64,000 bases of DNA from contig JANQEL010000050.1 in assembly GCA_028278345.1 (NCBI GenBank), positions 1 to 64,000 of the forward strand. Direction: 5' to 3'. The notes under the pieces are model-generated. The model saw nothing but the letters and a program-made list of their open reading frames with translations, ran no database searches and was not told the origin of the DNA. Below, piece by piece: positions 1 through 7,667 of this stretch; position 1 is the stretch's first letter; every line of letters starts with the position of its first letter. A program made the position numbers and the translations under genes. Source of the stretch: Myxococcota bacterium (GTDB lineage Bacteria > Myxococcota_A > UBA9160 > UBA4427).

Positions 1-130
1 CGGTGGCGCGGGTGACCGCATTGGTCGGCGCGGTATCGCGAAACACGATGTCGCCGGCCTGCTTGAGCTTGTCGCAGAAGTCGTGCCAGCCTTCGCGTAG
101 CGAACCGTCGTCCGGGCCGTCTCCGTACAT
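1..130 (-). CDS. N-terminal fragment of a protein, possibly DUF1214 family
   Basis: An open reading frame begins with ATG at 130 and runs leftward off the window, giving about 43 residues that start MYGDGPDDGSLREGWHDFCD. There is no stop in the visible part and the codon choice matches the neighbours. The opening (a short acidic lead, then an amphipathic helix with a W-x3-C-x2-L pattern) resembles my recollection of the N-terminus of DUF1214 proteins, but too little is visible to be sure. It is divergent from the sulfotransferase gene across an 80-base gap. Confidence 0.5.
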   Translation of the reverse strand, partial: MYGDGPDDGSLREGWHDFCDKLKQAGDIVFRDTAPTNAVTRAT

Positions 131-173
131 CGTGTGACCTCGTGATGCGAGTTTCAGGGGTAGGCGGGTCGCG

Positions 174-179
174 TATTAT
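174..179 (+). promoter_or_regulatory. Candidate -10 element inside an 11-bp palindrome
   Basis: TATTAT at 174-179 matches the sigma70 -10 consensus at 5 of 6 positions. It lies inside the palindrome CGTATTATACG (172-182), about 30 bases before the sulfotransferase ATG. No good -35 box is visible at 16-18 bp. This is the most A+T-rich patch of the divergent gap. Assignment is by inspection only. Confidence 0.35.
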
Positions 180-209
180 ACGAACCCATCGCCATCGGAA
201 GGCATTCGC

Positions 210-1490
210 ATGTCGGACTCCCCCAGCGCAGCAAGCGGTGATGTCGATCGCCAGGCATCGTGGCAGGCGCCTGCGCGACCCGAGTGGCTCGAAGCGCTGA
301 ACCGCGAGGGTGAGTGCCTCGATCTCTCGAGCACGGTGCCCCTCGATGCGGCGAGTTTGATCGCGACCGCGACGCGCAACACGGGGCTATCGGACTTCGG
401 CGAGGACCATTGGCGCGATCCCCTCGAAGCGCTGTGTCGCGACATCGACGGCCCGGCCGAATTGACCCTGATGGGTCGCTTGATGACGCGCAGTGATCTG
501 TTGGGTTGGCTCGAGAACCGGCTGCAGATCACCGAACTCCTGAAGCAGCACCCGGAGATCCTCGACGAGAAGATCGAGCGTCCCGTGTTCATCGTCGGGC
601 TCCCTCGTTCAGGCACGTCCATCCTGTTCGAGGTGCTCAGTCAGGATCCGGCCTGCGGCGTGCCCGAAACCTGGGAGGCTCTCTTTCCCTGCCCACCGCC
701 CACCGCCGAGGGCTACGACAGCGATCCACGCATCGCGCGCGCCCATGAACTCGTCACCCAGTGGAACCGAGTGGTGCCCGAGTTCGCGACGATGCACGAG
801 ATGGGCGGCCGCATTCCCGCCGAGTGCGGCCTCATCATGGCGAACAGCTTCATCAGCGATCACATCGCCTCGCTGCATCAGGCCCCCGAGTACGGCGGGC
901 TCTACGCAACCGCCGACATGCGACCTGCCTACCGCGATCACGAAACGATCCTGAAGATCCTGCAGTGGAAGAACCCGCGCGGCCACTGGCTCCTGAAAGC
1001 CCCCGCGCACCAGAACCACCTCGACATCCTGCTCGAGACCTACCCCGACGCGCGCATCATCCAGACCCATCGCGACCCGATCAAGTGCATGGCCTCGACC
1101 ACGAGCCTGATGGGATGCCTCTATTACATGCGGAGCGACCTCCCCTTCGACTCCGACGCCTTCGAAGACATCATGAAGGGCCCGGCCACCGCGGCGCGGC
1201 TCGATCGCGTGATGGCCCAGCGGAAGGACGGCACGATCCCCGAGGCCCGCATCTGCGACTCGCGCTTCCAGGAACTGATGGACGACCCGCTGGCCTGCGT
1301 CGAAGGCATCTACGCCCACTTCGATTGGAAGCTCAGCGAAGAGGCGCGGACGCGCATGCAGCAGTATCTGGCCGCCAAGCCGAAGGACAAGTTCGGTGCT
1401 CACCAGTACCGCGTGGGCGAAGAGGAGCTCGAGGAACGCAAACTGTTCCGCAACTACCAGGAAACCCACGGCGTGCCCGACGAGGTGTAG
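210..1490 (+). CDS. Sulfotransferase family protein
   Basis: Predicted 426-residue cytosolic sulfotransferase of the Sulfotransfer_3 type, which transfers sulfate from PAPS to a hydroxyl or similar acceptor. The 5'-phosphosulfate loop is visible at about residues 128-137 (IVGLPRSGTS). The 3'-phosphate-binding region is at about 281-293, around RIIQTHRDPIKC. Length fits bacterial members of this group, which often carry an N-terminal helical extension like the first 120 residues here. An SDR gene follows after 27 bases, so the two are probably cotranscribed and may act on one alcohol or ketone substrate. The acceptor cannot be told from sequence. Confidence 0.85.
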   Translation: MSDSPSAASGDVDRQASWQAPARPEWLEALNREGECLDLSSTVPLDAASLIATATRNTGLSDFGEDHWRDPLEALCRDIDGPAELTLMGRLMTRSDLLGWLENRLQITELLKQHPEILDEKIERPVFIVGLPRSGTSILFEVLSQDPACGVPETWEALFPCPPPTAEGYDSDPRIARAHELVTQWNRVVPEFATMHEMGGRIPAECGLIMANSFISDHIASLHQAPEYGGLYATADMRPAYRDHETILKILQWKNPRGHWLLKAPAHQNHLDILLETYPDARIIQTHRDPIKCMASTTSLMGCLYYMRSDLPFDSDAFEDIMKGPATAARLDRVMAQRKDGTIPEARICDSRFQELMDDPLACVEGIYAHFDWKLSEEARTRMQQYLAAKPKDKFGAHQYRVGEEELEERKLFRNYQETHGVPDEV

Positions 1491-1517
1491 CGGCGCGCGG
1501 CGAAGAGAAGGAACTCC

Positions 1518-2351
1518 ATGGACCTCGGACTCGAAGACAAGGTCGCCATCATCACGGGCGGTAGCGGCGGCATCGGCCGCGGGCTCGTGCTCGAATTCGC
1601 ACGTGAGGGCTGCAAGGTCATCAGTGCCTCCCGCGACGCCGAAACCGGCAAGAAGATCGCCGCCCAGGCCGAAGCGGACGGGCTCGCGGGAAGCGTGCTT
1701 CCCATCGCGACGGACATCACCAATCGCGCGAGCGTCGATGCGATGATCGATCAATGCCACGACGCCTTCGGCCCCGTCGACTTCCTGATCAACAACGCCG
1801 GGGGCGTCGCCCACCCTGCCGCCTTCGAAGACCTCGACGAAGAAGCACGACGCTGGGAGATCGCCCTCAACGTCGACGGCGTGGTGAACTGCTGCCAGGC
1901 CGTATCGAAAGACATGCTCGGTCGCGAAACGGGCGCGATCGTGAACATCTCCTCGAACTCGTCGTTGCTCGGCGAGGCCGCGATGAACGTCGTGCACTAC
2001 GGCGGGCTCAAGGGTTTCGTGAACTCGTTCTCCAAGTCCCTCGCCTGGGAGTGGGCCAAACGCGGCGTCCGGGTGAACAACATCTGCCCGGGTTGGATCG
2101 TGCCCCACTCCGCCGATGATCCGGGGGACGGCAGCTTCTGGAATCGCTTCGGCTACGACCAGATGGGGCGCCCCGAGGAAATGCAGAAGGCCATGGAGGA
2201 CGGAACCCTCTACAACATGAGCGGGCTTCCGATACCGCGGCTGGGGCGCCCCGAAGACATCGCGCACCTCGCCCTCTTCCTCTGTTCGGAGAAGGCGAGT
2301 TACATCACCGGCCAGCTCATCAGCGTGAGCGGCGGCGCCTGGATGCCTTGA
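1518..2351 (+). CDS. SDR family NAD(P)-dependent oxidoreductase
   Basis: Classical short-chain dehydrogenase/reductase of 277 residues. It has the N-terminal glycine-rich nucleotide-binding motif (ITGGSGGIG, about residues 11-19), the NNAG motif in the middle, a catalytic serine around 148-149, and the Y161-x3-K165 pair (YGGLK). The C-terminal ITGQLISVSGG stretch is typical of the family. It starts at an ATG 27 bases after the sulfotransferase stop and probably shares its transcript. Its end faces the convergent monooxygenase gene 21 bases away. Substrate unknown; a hydroxyacyl or cyclic alcohol is plausible. Confidence 0.88.
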   Translation: MDLGLEDKVAIITGGSGGIGRGLVLEFAREGCKVISASRDAETGKKIAAQAEADGLAGSVLPIATDITNRASVDAMIDQCHDAFGPVDFLINNAGGVAHPAAFEDLDEEARRWEIALNVDGVVNCCQAVSKDMLGRETGAIVNISSNSSLLGEAAMNVVHYGGLKGFVNSFSKSLAWEWAKRGVRVNNICPGWIVPHSADDPGDGSFWNRFGYDQMGRPEEMQKAMEDGTLYNMSGLPIPRLGRPEDIAHLALFLCSEKASYITGQLISVSGGAWMP

Positions 2352-2372
2352 CGCGATGAGTGACTCGGCGCG

Positions 2373-3992
2373 CTATCGCGTCGCGAACCCCTCGTAGCCG
2401 TTGGCCACGACCTCATTGCACTTCGCGAGGTAGGCGGGAACGCCGATGTAGGGCATGAATACCTGCGGTTTCCCGGGCACGTTGGCGCCCAGATACCACG
2501 AGTTGCAGCCGCGATAGAGCGTCATGTCGGCCACCTCGTTCACGTGGTCGATCCAGTCGTTCTGTGCCTCGACGGTGGCTTCGATCTGGCTCTTCCCATT
2601 CGCCCGCAGGTACGCGATGCAGTCGGCGATCCACTCCACGTGCTGTTCGATAGAGGGGATCATGTTCGAGAGCACCGAGGGGCTACCGGGGCCCGTTATG
2701 GTAAACAGGTTCGGGAAGCCGGCCGATTGCAGGCCGAGGTAGCAGCGAGGGCCTTCGCTCCACGCCTCGGCAAGGGACACGCCGTCGCGGCCGCGAATGT
2801 CGATCGACAGCAGCGCCCCCGTCATCGCGTCGAAGCCCGTCGCAAAGACGATCGCGTCGAGTTCGAACTCCGCGTCACTGGTGAGCAGACCCTCCGGTGT
2901 GATTTCCTGGATCGGCGCCTTGCGCACGTCCACGAGGGAGACGTTCGGCCGGTTGTAGGCTTCGAAGTAGCCAGTGTCCGCGCACAGGCGTTTGCAGCCA
3001 ATCGTCTGGTCGGGGACCAGGAGCTCTGCAACTGCGGGATCCTTCACCACCTCCCGGATCTTTCGCTGAGCGAACTCGGCCGCGGTGATGTTCGCGGCGG
3101 GATCGAACATCAAGTCCCCGTAGGAAACCAGAAAGGTGAGGCCGCCGTTCTCCCACCACCGCTCGTAGTGGCCATCGCGCTCTTCAGGGCTTGCTTCGAG
3201 AGCCGACTCTTCTGCGCCTTCGACATCCGCGAAGGCACCAAAGGGCACCTCGCGGTTGCGGTCTCGAAGACCGTCGTAGTCGGCCTTCACCCTCTTCTGC
3301 ACCTCGGGGTCGAGCGGGCCGTTGTGGGCGGGCACCGAGTAGTTCGGCGTGCGCTGGAAGACGGTGAGGTGCTCGGCCTGCTTGGCGATGATCGGGATCG
3401 ATTGGATGCCCGATGAGCCGGTGCCGATCACACCAACGCGCTTGCCCGTGAAGTCGACGCCTTCATGGGGCCAGCGACCCGTGTGATAGGTCTCCCCCGC
3501 GAAGTCGTGGAGGCCGGGGAAGTCGGGCGTGTTCGCGGAAGAGAGACACCCCGTCGCCATGACGACAAAGCAAGCGCGAACGCGATCACCGCGATCGGTC
3601 TCGACCGTCCAGCGAGCATCCCCCTCGTCGAAGTGCGCGGAGGTGACGCGGGTTTCGAACTGGATGTCCTTCCGCAAGTCGTGTCGGTCTGCGACGTGAT
3701 TGATGTAGGCCAGGATCTCGGGCTGCGAGGCGTAGCGCTCGGTCCACTCCCATTCCTGTTGGAGTTCCTTATCGAATTGATAGGAGTACTCCATGCTCTC
3801 GATGTCGCAGCGCGCACCGGGGTAGCGGTTCCAGTACCAGGTTCCCCCGACTCCGTCGCCGGCCTCGAAGACCTGCGCCTCGAGACGCAGCTCGCGCGAC
3901 TTGTAGAGCATGTAACAGCCCGCGATGCCGGCGCCGACGATCACGATGTCGAGCTCTCGTACTTCGCATCCGTTCGGGTTCGCCTCGCTCAT
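2373..3992 (-). CDS. Flavin-containing monooxygenase, Baeyer-Villiger type
   Basis: Predicted 539-residue class B flavoprotein monooxygenase that would insert oxygen next to a ketone using FAD, NADPH and O2. The FAD-binding GxGxxG motif is at residues 20-25 (GAGIAG). The NADPH motif is in the GVIGTGSSG segment. The Baeyer-Villiger fingerprint FxGxxxHxxxW is complete from F164 (FAGETYHTGRWPH). An open frame continues upstream to 4328, but I chose the ATG at 3992: it has a GGAGGG ribosome site 8 bases upstream, the Rossmann motif follows at the normal distance, and the upstream translation is low-complexity and Arg/Pro-rich. Confidence 0.9.
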   Translation of the reverse strand: MSEANPNGCEVRELDIVIVGAGIAGCYMLYKSRELRLEAQVFEAGDGVGGTWYWNRYPGARCDIESMEYSYQFDKELQQEWEWTERYASQPEILAYINHVADRHDLRKDIQFETRVTSAHFDEGDARWTVETDRGDRVRACFVVMATGCLSSANTPDFPGLHDFAGETYHTGRWPHEGVDFTGKRVGVIGTGSSGIQSIPIIAKQAEHLTVFQRTPNYSVPAHNGPLDPEVQKRVKADYDGLRDRNREVPFGAFADVEGAEESALEASPEERDGHYERWWENGGLTFLVSYGDLMFDPAANITAAEFAQRKIREVVKDPAVAELLVPDQTIGCKRLCADTGYFEAYNRPNVSLVDVRKAPIQEITPEGLLTSDAEFELDAIVFATGFDAMTGALLSIDIRGRDGVSLAEAWSEGPRCYLGLQSAGFPNLFTITGPGSPSVLSNMIPSIEQHVEWIADCIAYLRANGKSQIEATVEAQNDWIDHVNEVADMTLYRGCNSWYLGANVPGKPQVFMPYIGVPAYLAKCNEVVANGYEGFATR

Positions 3993-4069
3993 TGGATACC
4001 CTCCGCTGCGCGGAACGATAGCCCCGGGAGCTGGTCCGATCGAAGACTCAGGAGGACGCCAGCTGGCGA

Positions 4070-4828
4070 CTAGCGCGCGAAGAGGTGAGGGGCTGGCGGG
4101 AGCGAGACTGGCGGGAGCTCGCGTTCGAGGTCGGCTTCCACCTTCGTGTCGAGGAGCGAGACCGGGGGAAGTGCCTTCTCGCCGGACGCGTCCTCCCACT
4201 CGAACATCACCACCGGAGTTTCTCCCGACTCCTCTGCACTGAAGTCGAGGGGATCGGCCCCATCGAGATCCGGCGGTGCCCCGAAGCGCCAACGCTTCCG
4301 CAGGTACTGTCCGGCCTCGGAATCCCACGCCAGATGCGCCCCGATGCGCGACGAGTGGCCGGCGTTGATGAGCTGCCAGGCTTCACGCGATCCGCCGGAG
4401 TCTTCCCAGTACTCGGCATCGCCATGGTTGCTGAACGCGTAGCCGAAGGCGTTCACCGCGTGAAACGCCGCGGCGCCCCAGGCGAAGTTGCTCCGCTTGT
4501 GGCTACCCGTGTCGACGATCCACTCGGCTGCGATCCCGGTGCAGGCATTGCCCATGATCGAAACCGTCTGATGTTCGCGCCGCGAGAGTCCCGAGAACTC
4601 GAGGTGCGGTCCCATGCCTCGCCAGCTTCCCTGGACGTTCGCCCCCATCGCCTGACCGACCACGATGTGACAAACCTCGTGGAGCGCGAACGAAGCCACT
4701 GCACCCGCACCGCGAACCGACCATCGGGTGAAGATCTCGTCCGACTGATCCATGTGCGCACAGCCCGGAAGCAGCGCAATGAGTGTGAGAACGCACAGCG
4801 CTCGCAGCCTTCGGGTCTTCGTTCTCAC
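4070..4828 (-). CDS. Putative lipoprotein with an HEXXH motif
   Basis: Unrecognised 252-residue protein. Residues 1-23 form a lipoprotein signal with Arg/Lys-rich start, hydrophobic core and lipobox LPGC (Cys23). A hydrophobic segment at about 40-62 contains HEVCH at 50-54, an HEXXH pattern as found in zinc metallopeptidases. The surrounding AGAVASFALHEVCHIVVGQAMG recalls the first helix of membrane-embedded M50-type peptidases (given here only to show the motif region at 41-62). A second hydrophobic stretch occurs near 105-125; the C-terminal third is acidic and Pro-rich. Start is GTG with GAGGAG upstream. Protease activity is only an inference, and no second metal-ligand motif is obvious. 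Confidence 0.6.
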   Translation of the reverse strand: MRTKTRRLRALCVLTLIALLPGCAHMDQSDEIFTRWSVRGAGAVASFALHEVCHIVVGQAMGANVQGSWRGMGPHLEFSGLSRREHQTVSIMGNACTGIAAEWIVDTGSHKRSNFAWGAAAFHAVNAFGYAFSNHGDAEYWEDSGGSREAWQLINAGHSSRIGAHLAWDSEAGQYLRKRWRFGAPPDLDGADPLDFSAEESGETPVVMFEWEDASGEKALPPVSLLDTKVEADLERELPPVSLPPAPHLFAR

Positions 4829-5050
4829 CGCCGATCATCTCCTCGAGGAACTGCCTCCTCTTGACGACCGGCGGGATTTCTTCTTTAAATTTTGAAGGGT
4901 TACGCGATCGGCGCGGTAACGCGGGCAGAATAGACGGTGAGAATTCGCGAGCGTTCCGAGCGAGCTGCACATCCGGGCATACGCAGCTCGCGCGAACCCG
5001 GCGCGTAGCCGGAGTGCAACCGCGAAAACCACTCGAAACGGGAGAGCTCG
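4829..5050. promoter_or_regulatory. Divergent intergenic region with an A+T-rich island
   Basis: This 222-base gap separates the leftward lipoprotein gene from the rightward xylose-isomerase-like gene and must hold both promoters. A conspicuous A+T-rich patch at about 4877-4902 (including TTTAAATTTT) stands out from the G+C-rich background. It is a likely promoter for the leftward gene, with TTTAAA as a possible -10. I could not assign matching -35 boxes on either strand. No open frame here looks coding. Confidence 0.3.
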
Positions 5051-5878
5051 ATGCCCCTCGAAACCGGAGATCTCGTGCTCTGCGCGGGCACTCTCGAACA
5101 CACACCGCTACTCGATCGACTCGCACCGGCCCGTGAAGCCGGCTTCGATGGCGTCTCGGTCTTCACGACGGATGTCACAACGGCGCGCGAAGCGGGACAG
5201 TCGATCGAAGAGCTTCGCGAGCGCATCGAAGGCGAAGGGCTCGCGATCGGCGAGTTCGATCCGATCGCGAAGTGGTTTCCGAGCGCAGTGGACGGCGGTG
5301 GTCTGCTCGCGATGGACGACAGCGAAGCCCTGCGCTGCGCCGAAGCCCTCGGTGCGCGCTCGATCACGGCCGTCGTCTTCGCAGCCTCACCGCCCTCCCG
5401 CGACGAACTCATCGAGAGCTTCGCGAAGCTGTGTGATCGCGCAGCGGGAGCGGGGATTCAGATCCAGATCGAGTTCATCCCCTTCACGCCCATTGCGACG
5501 CTGGAAGATGCCGTCGACCTCGTGGAAGGCGCAGGCAAACTCAATGGCGGCATCATGCTCGATGCCTGGCATCTCTTTCGTTCGGGCGGAACTGCGAGCG
5601 ATGTCCTGGCGGCGGCACCGCACATCTTCGGGGTCCAGCTCGACGATGCGCCCGCGACGCCCGCCGAGAACATCGTGCTCGAAACCACGAACGCGCGTCT
5701 CCTCCCCGGCGAGGGGGACGCCGACGTGCCGGGGATCCTGCGAGCGCTTCGGGAAGGAGGCGCCCCGGCCCCGCTGGGAGTCGAGGTCTTCTCCAAGGCA
5801 TTGAACGAATTGCCCGCGGCCGAAGTCGCCCGACGCGCCTACGCCGCGGTACAGTCGTGCCTCGAGAAGAGCCGCTAA
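5051..5878 (+). CDS. Sugar phosphate isomerase/epimerase-like TIM-barrel protein
   Basis: Predicted 275-residue AP-endonuclease-2/xylose-isomerase-like TIM barrel. Putative metal-ligand positions are visible: a Glu in IQIEFIPF, an Asp then His in GIMLDAWHLF, and a Glu in GVEVFSK near the C-terminus. Members include inosose dehydratases and hydroxypyruvate isomerases, and many have unknown substrates. A GGGAGAG ribosome site precedes the ATG at 5051. It stands alone on this strand and ends 5 bases from the convergent hydrolase gene. The specific reaction cannot be assigned. Confidence 0.8.
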   Translation: MPLETGDLVLCAGTLEHTPLLDRLAPAREAGFDGVSVFTTDVTTAREAGQSIEELRERIEGEGLAIGEFDPIAKWFPSAVDGGGLLAMDDSEALRCAEALGARSITAVVFAASPPSRDELIESFAKLCDRAAGAGIQIQIEFIPFTPIATLEDAVDLVEGAGKLNGGIMLDAWHLFRSGGTASDVLAAAPHIFGVQLDDAPATPAENIVLETTNARLLPGEGDADVPGILRALREGGAPAPLGVEVFSKALNELPAAEVARRAYAAVQSCLEKSR

Positions 5879-5883
5879 CGCGA

Positions 5884-6792
5884 CTACGCTTCGGGATCGA
5901 AGACCTCGATGTAGCGCGCGACCAGATCGGGATCTTCCATCGGAACGAAGTGCGTGTGGTTCGGCAGGTGGCGATCGATGCCGTTCGCGAACTCGCCGCC
6001 GAGCCCGGGCCAGGTGGGCGAGGAAGAGAAGTCCATCACGTCGCGATCCTTCGGCGGAGCCTTCGCGCGCAGCACCATGACGGGCACCTCGACCTTGCGC
6101 ACGTTGTCGTAGACCTGCATATGCGAACTACTCGTCATGTAGACGCTGGCTTCGGTCTGGGGCGGACACGCGAGCACGTAGCCCTCGCCGTCGGGTGCCG
6201 GTACGAGGCCGTGTGTGCAGTAGTCGCGCAGCGCCTTCGGATCGAAGAGTTTGTAGGGCTGTCGGTCGGCGAAGCGCTCGATCATCGCCTCGGGGCTCGC
6301 GAACGCGTTCTTGCGCTTTGCCGTCGGGTGTACGTCGCCCTGTTCGAGATGGATGTTCCAACCGCCCTCGGCATAGCTCTCGGGAGACTTGATCACGGGG
6401 TCGATCAAGAGCAGGCGCTCGAACACATCGGGACGACGCGCCGCCGCACCCACCATGGCATGGCCCCCGGCGGAGTGGCCCACGCTGATCGCCGAGCGAA
6501 TACCGAAATGGTCGATCCAGGCGACGAGATCCAGTTCGAGCGCTTCCCAGTCGTCGATCACGACGTTCTCGCTGCGACCGTGGCCACGCGTCTCGACTGC
6601 GATCACGTGGCGCGGCGAAAGACGCGCGAGCACCTGATCGAAGACGCGACCGTGGAAACCGGTGGCGTGTGAAATGAACAGAGTCGGCTCTTCGCCGCGC
6701 AATGCGGGATTCCACTCGAAGGCGGCGAGGTCGAGACCGTCGATCTTCTCGATGATGAGTTCGGGTTCGCCCGGATGCGATTCGTCGTTCAT
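5884..6792 (-). CDS. Alpha/beta hydrolase
   Basis: Predicted 302-residue alpha/beta-hydrolase fold protein (esterase, lipase or C-C hydrolase). The nucleophile elbow is GHSAGG with Ser at about residue 107. An HG-type oxyanion loop lies in the SHATGFHGRVFD region, and the likely catalytic His is in THFVPMEDP near the C-terminus. The frame also has a TTG at 6801; I chose the ATG at 6792 (MNDESHPG) because GGAAGG lies upstream at suitable spacing. It is the last gene of a four-gene leftward run (amidase, DUF3604, GST-like, hydrolase) with gaps of 31-57 bases. Confidence 0.82.
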   Translation of the reverse strand: MNDESHPGEPELIIEKIDGLDLAAFEWNPALRGEEPTLFISHATGFHGRVFDQVLARLSPRHVIAVETRGHGRSENVVIDDWEALELDLVAWIDHFGIRSAISVGHSAGGHAMVGAAARRPDVFERLLLIDPVIKSPESYAEGGWNIHLEQGDVHPTAKRKNAFASPEAMIERFADRQPYKLFDPKALRDYCTHGLVPAPDGEGYVLACPPQTEASVYMTSSSHMQVYDNVRKVEVPVMVLRAKAPPKDRDVMDFSSSPTWPGLGGEFANGIDRHLPNHTHFVPMEDPDLVARYIEVFDPEA

Positions 6793-6849
6793 GGCGGGCA
6801 AACCTTCCGCGTTCGGCTCGGGAAAATCAACCCCCGCGCGACGCCGGTC

Positions 6850-7620
6850 TCAGAGACTGAGCGGCAGCTCCAGATACTCGTCGTAGATGAAATCGCGATG
6901 CTCGGCGATGATGGGATCGAAGGCCTTGCGCGTGTCCTCGTCCATCGCCTCGAAGCCCACCCGCATGGCGTCGGGCATCGGACAGTGCTCGGGGGGCAGG
7001 GGTTTCAAGAGCGCGGTGAAGGCCGCGCTGTAGATGTCGAGGGCCGTGAGCGACGAGCCGAGATAGAAACGACTGCCCTCGCGCTTCTGCGCGTGCAGGC
7101 GCGCCGAGAGCATCTCGAGCAGATCGATCACCCGGCGCTGGTTCGAGGCGGCTTCCTCTTCGCGGTAGCCATACTTGCCCGCGAGATACTGCGCCACACC
7201 CGGTGGAAAGCCCTCTCCACCGCTCATGCCGGAGTGCACGCCCTGCAGTCTCCGCATCCAACCGAGCCCCCCCTCGCTGCAGATCTCGTGGGAGAGACCG
7301 AACATCACCGCACGATCTTCGGCGTTTGCGGGGATCAGGCTCGGCTCGGGCGCAAGCCGCTCGGCGAGGAGCAGAATGGAATCCCACGCGGAGCGCGGCG
7401 CTTCGTCGTTGTAGATCGCCACCGGCCCTTTTCGCTCTCCCGCCCACGCGGCCATCTCTTCGCTGCCCTGATCGAGACGAACCGCCTGATAGGGAATCTG
7501 CTTGACGTGAAGGATGCCCTTCGCAGCCTCGCCCCATGGGCTGGGTACGCCGCCCACCACGACCATGCGCAATCCGTCCGAATCGCGCGCCGTTTCGAGA
7601 TCCACGAAGTTGACCGGCAT
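6850..7620 (-). CDS. Glutathione S-transferase-like protein
   Basis: Predicted 256-residue soluble protein. The N-terminal 90 residues look thioredoxin-like: a hydrophobic strand, a GVPSPWGEAAK turn, a conserved-position cis-Pro in KGPVAIYN, and a following acidic DEAPRSAW. An all-helical C-terminal half follows, as in GSTs. The usual active-site Ser/Cys is not evident in the N-terminal turn, so it may not be a classical transferase. Start chosen at the ATG 7620, preceded by GAGAAGAGGAG; the open frame extends to 7737 but overlaps the DUF3604 gene. Probably cotranscribed with its neighbours. Confidence 0.65.
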   Translation of the reverse strand: MPVNFVDLETARDSDGLRMVVVGGVPSPWGEAAKGILHVKQIPYQAVRLDQGSEEMAAWAGERKGPVAIYNDEAPRSAWDSILLLAERLAPEPSLIPANAEDRAVMFGLSHEICSEGGLGWMRRLQGVHSGMSGGEGFPPGVAQYLAGKYGYREEEAASNQRRVIDLLEMLSARLHAQKREGSRFYLGSSLTALDIYSAAFTALLKPLPPEHCPMPDAMRVGFEAMDEDTRKAFDPIIAEHRDFIYDEYLELPLSL

Positions 7621-7667
7621 GTCGGGCTCCTCTTCTCTTCGATGGGGGTTCGAGCTTAGCGGCCGCC

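Noticed and set aside
2352-2380. CGCGAT/ATCGCG inverted repeat between the SDR and monooxygenase genes as a terminator
   Set aside because: The stem is only 6 bp with a 17-base loop and overlaps the end of the monooxygenase gene.
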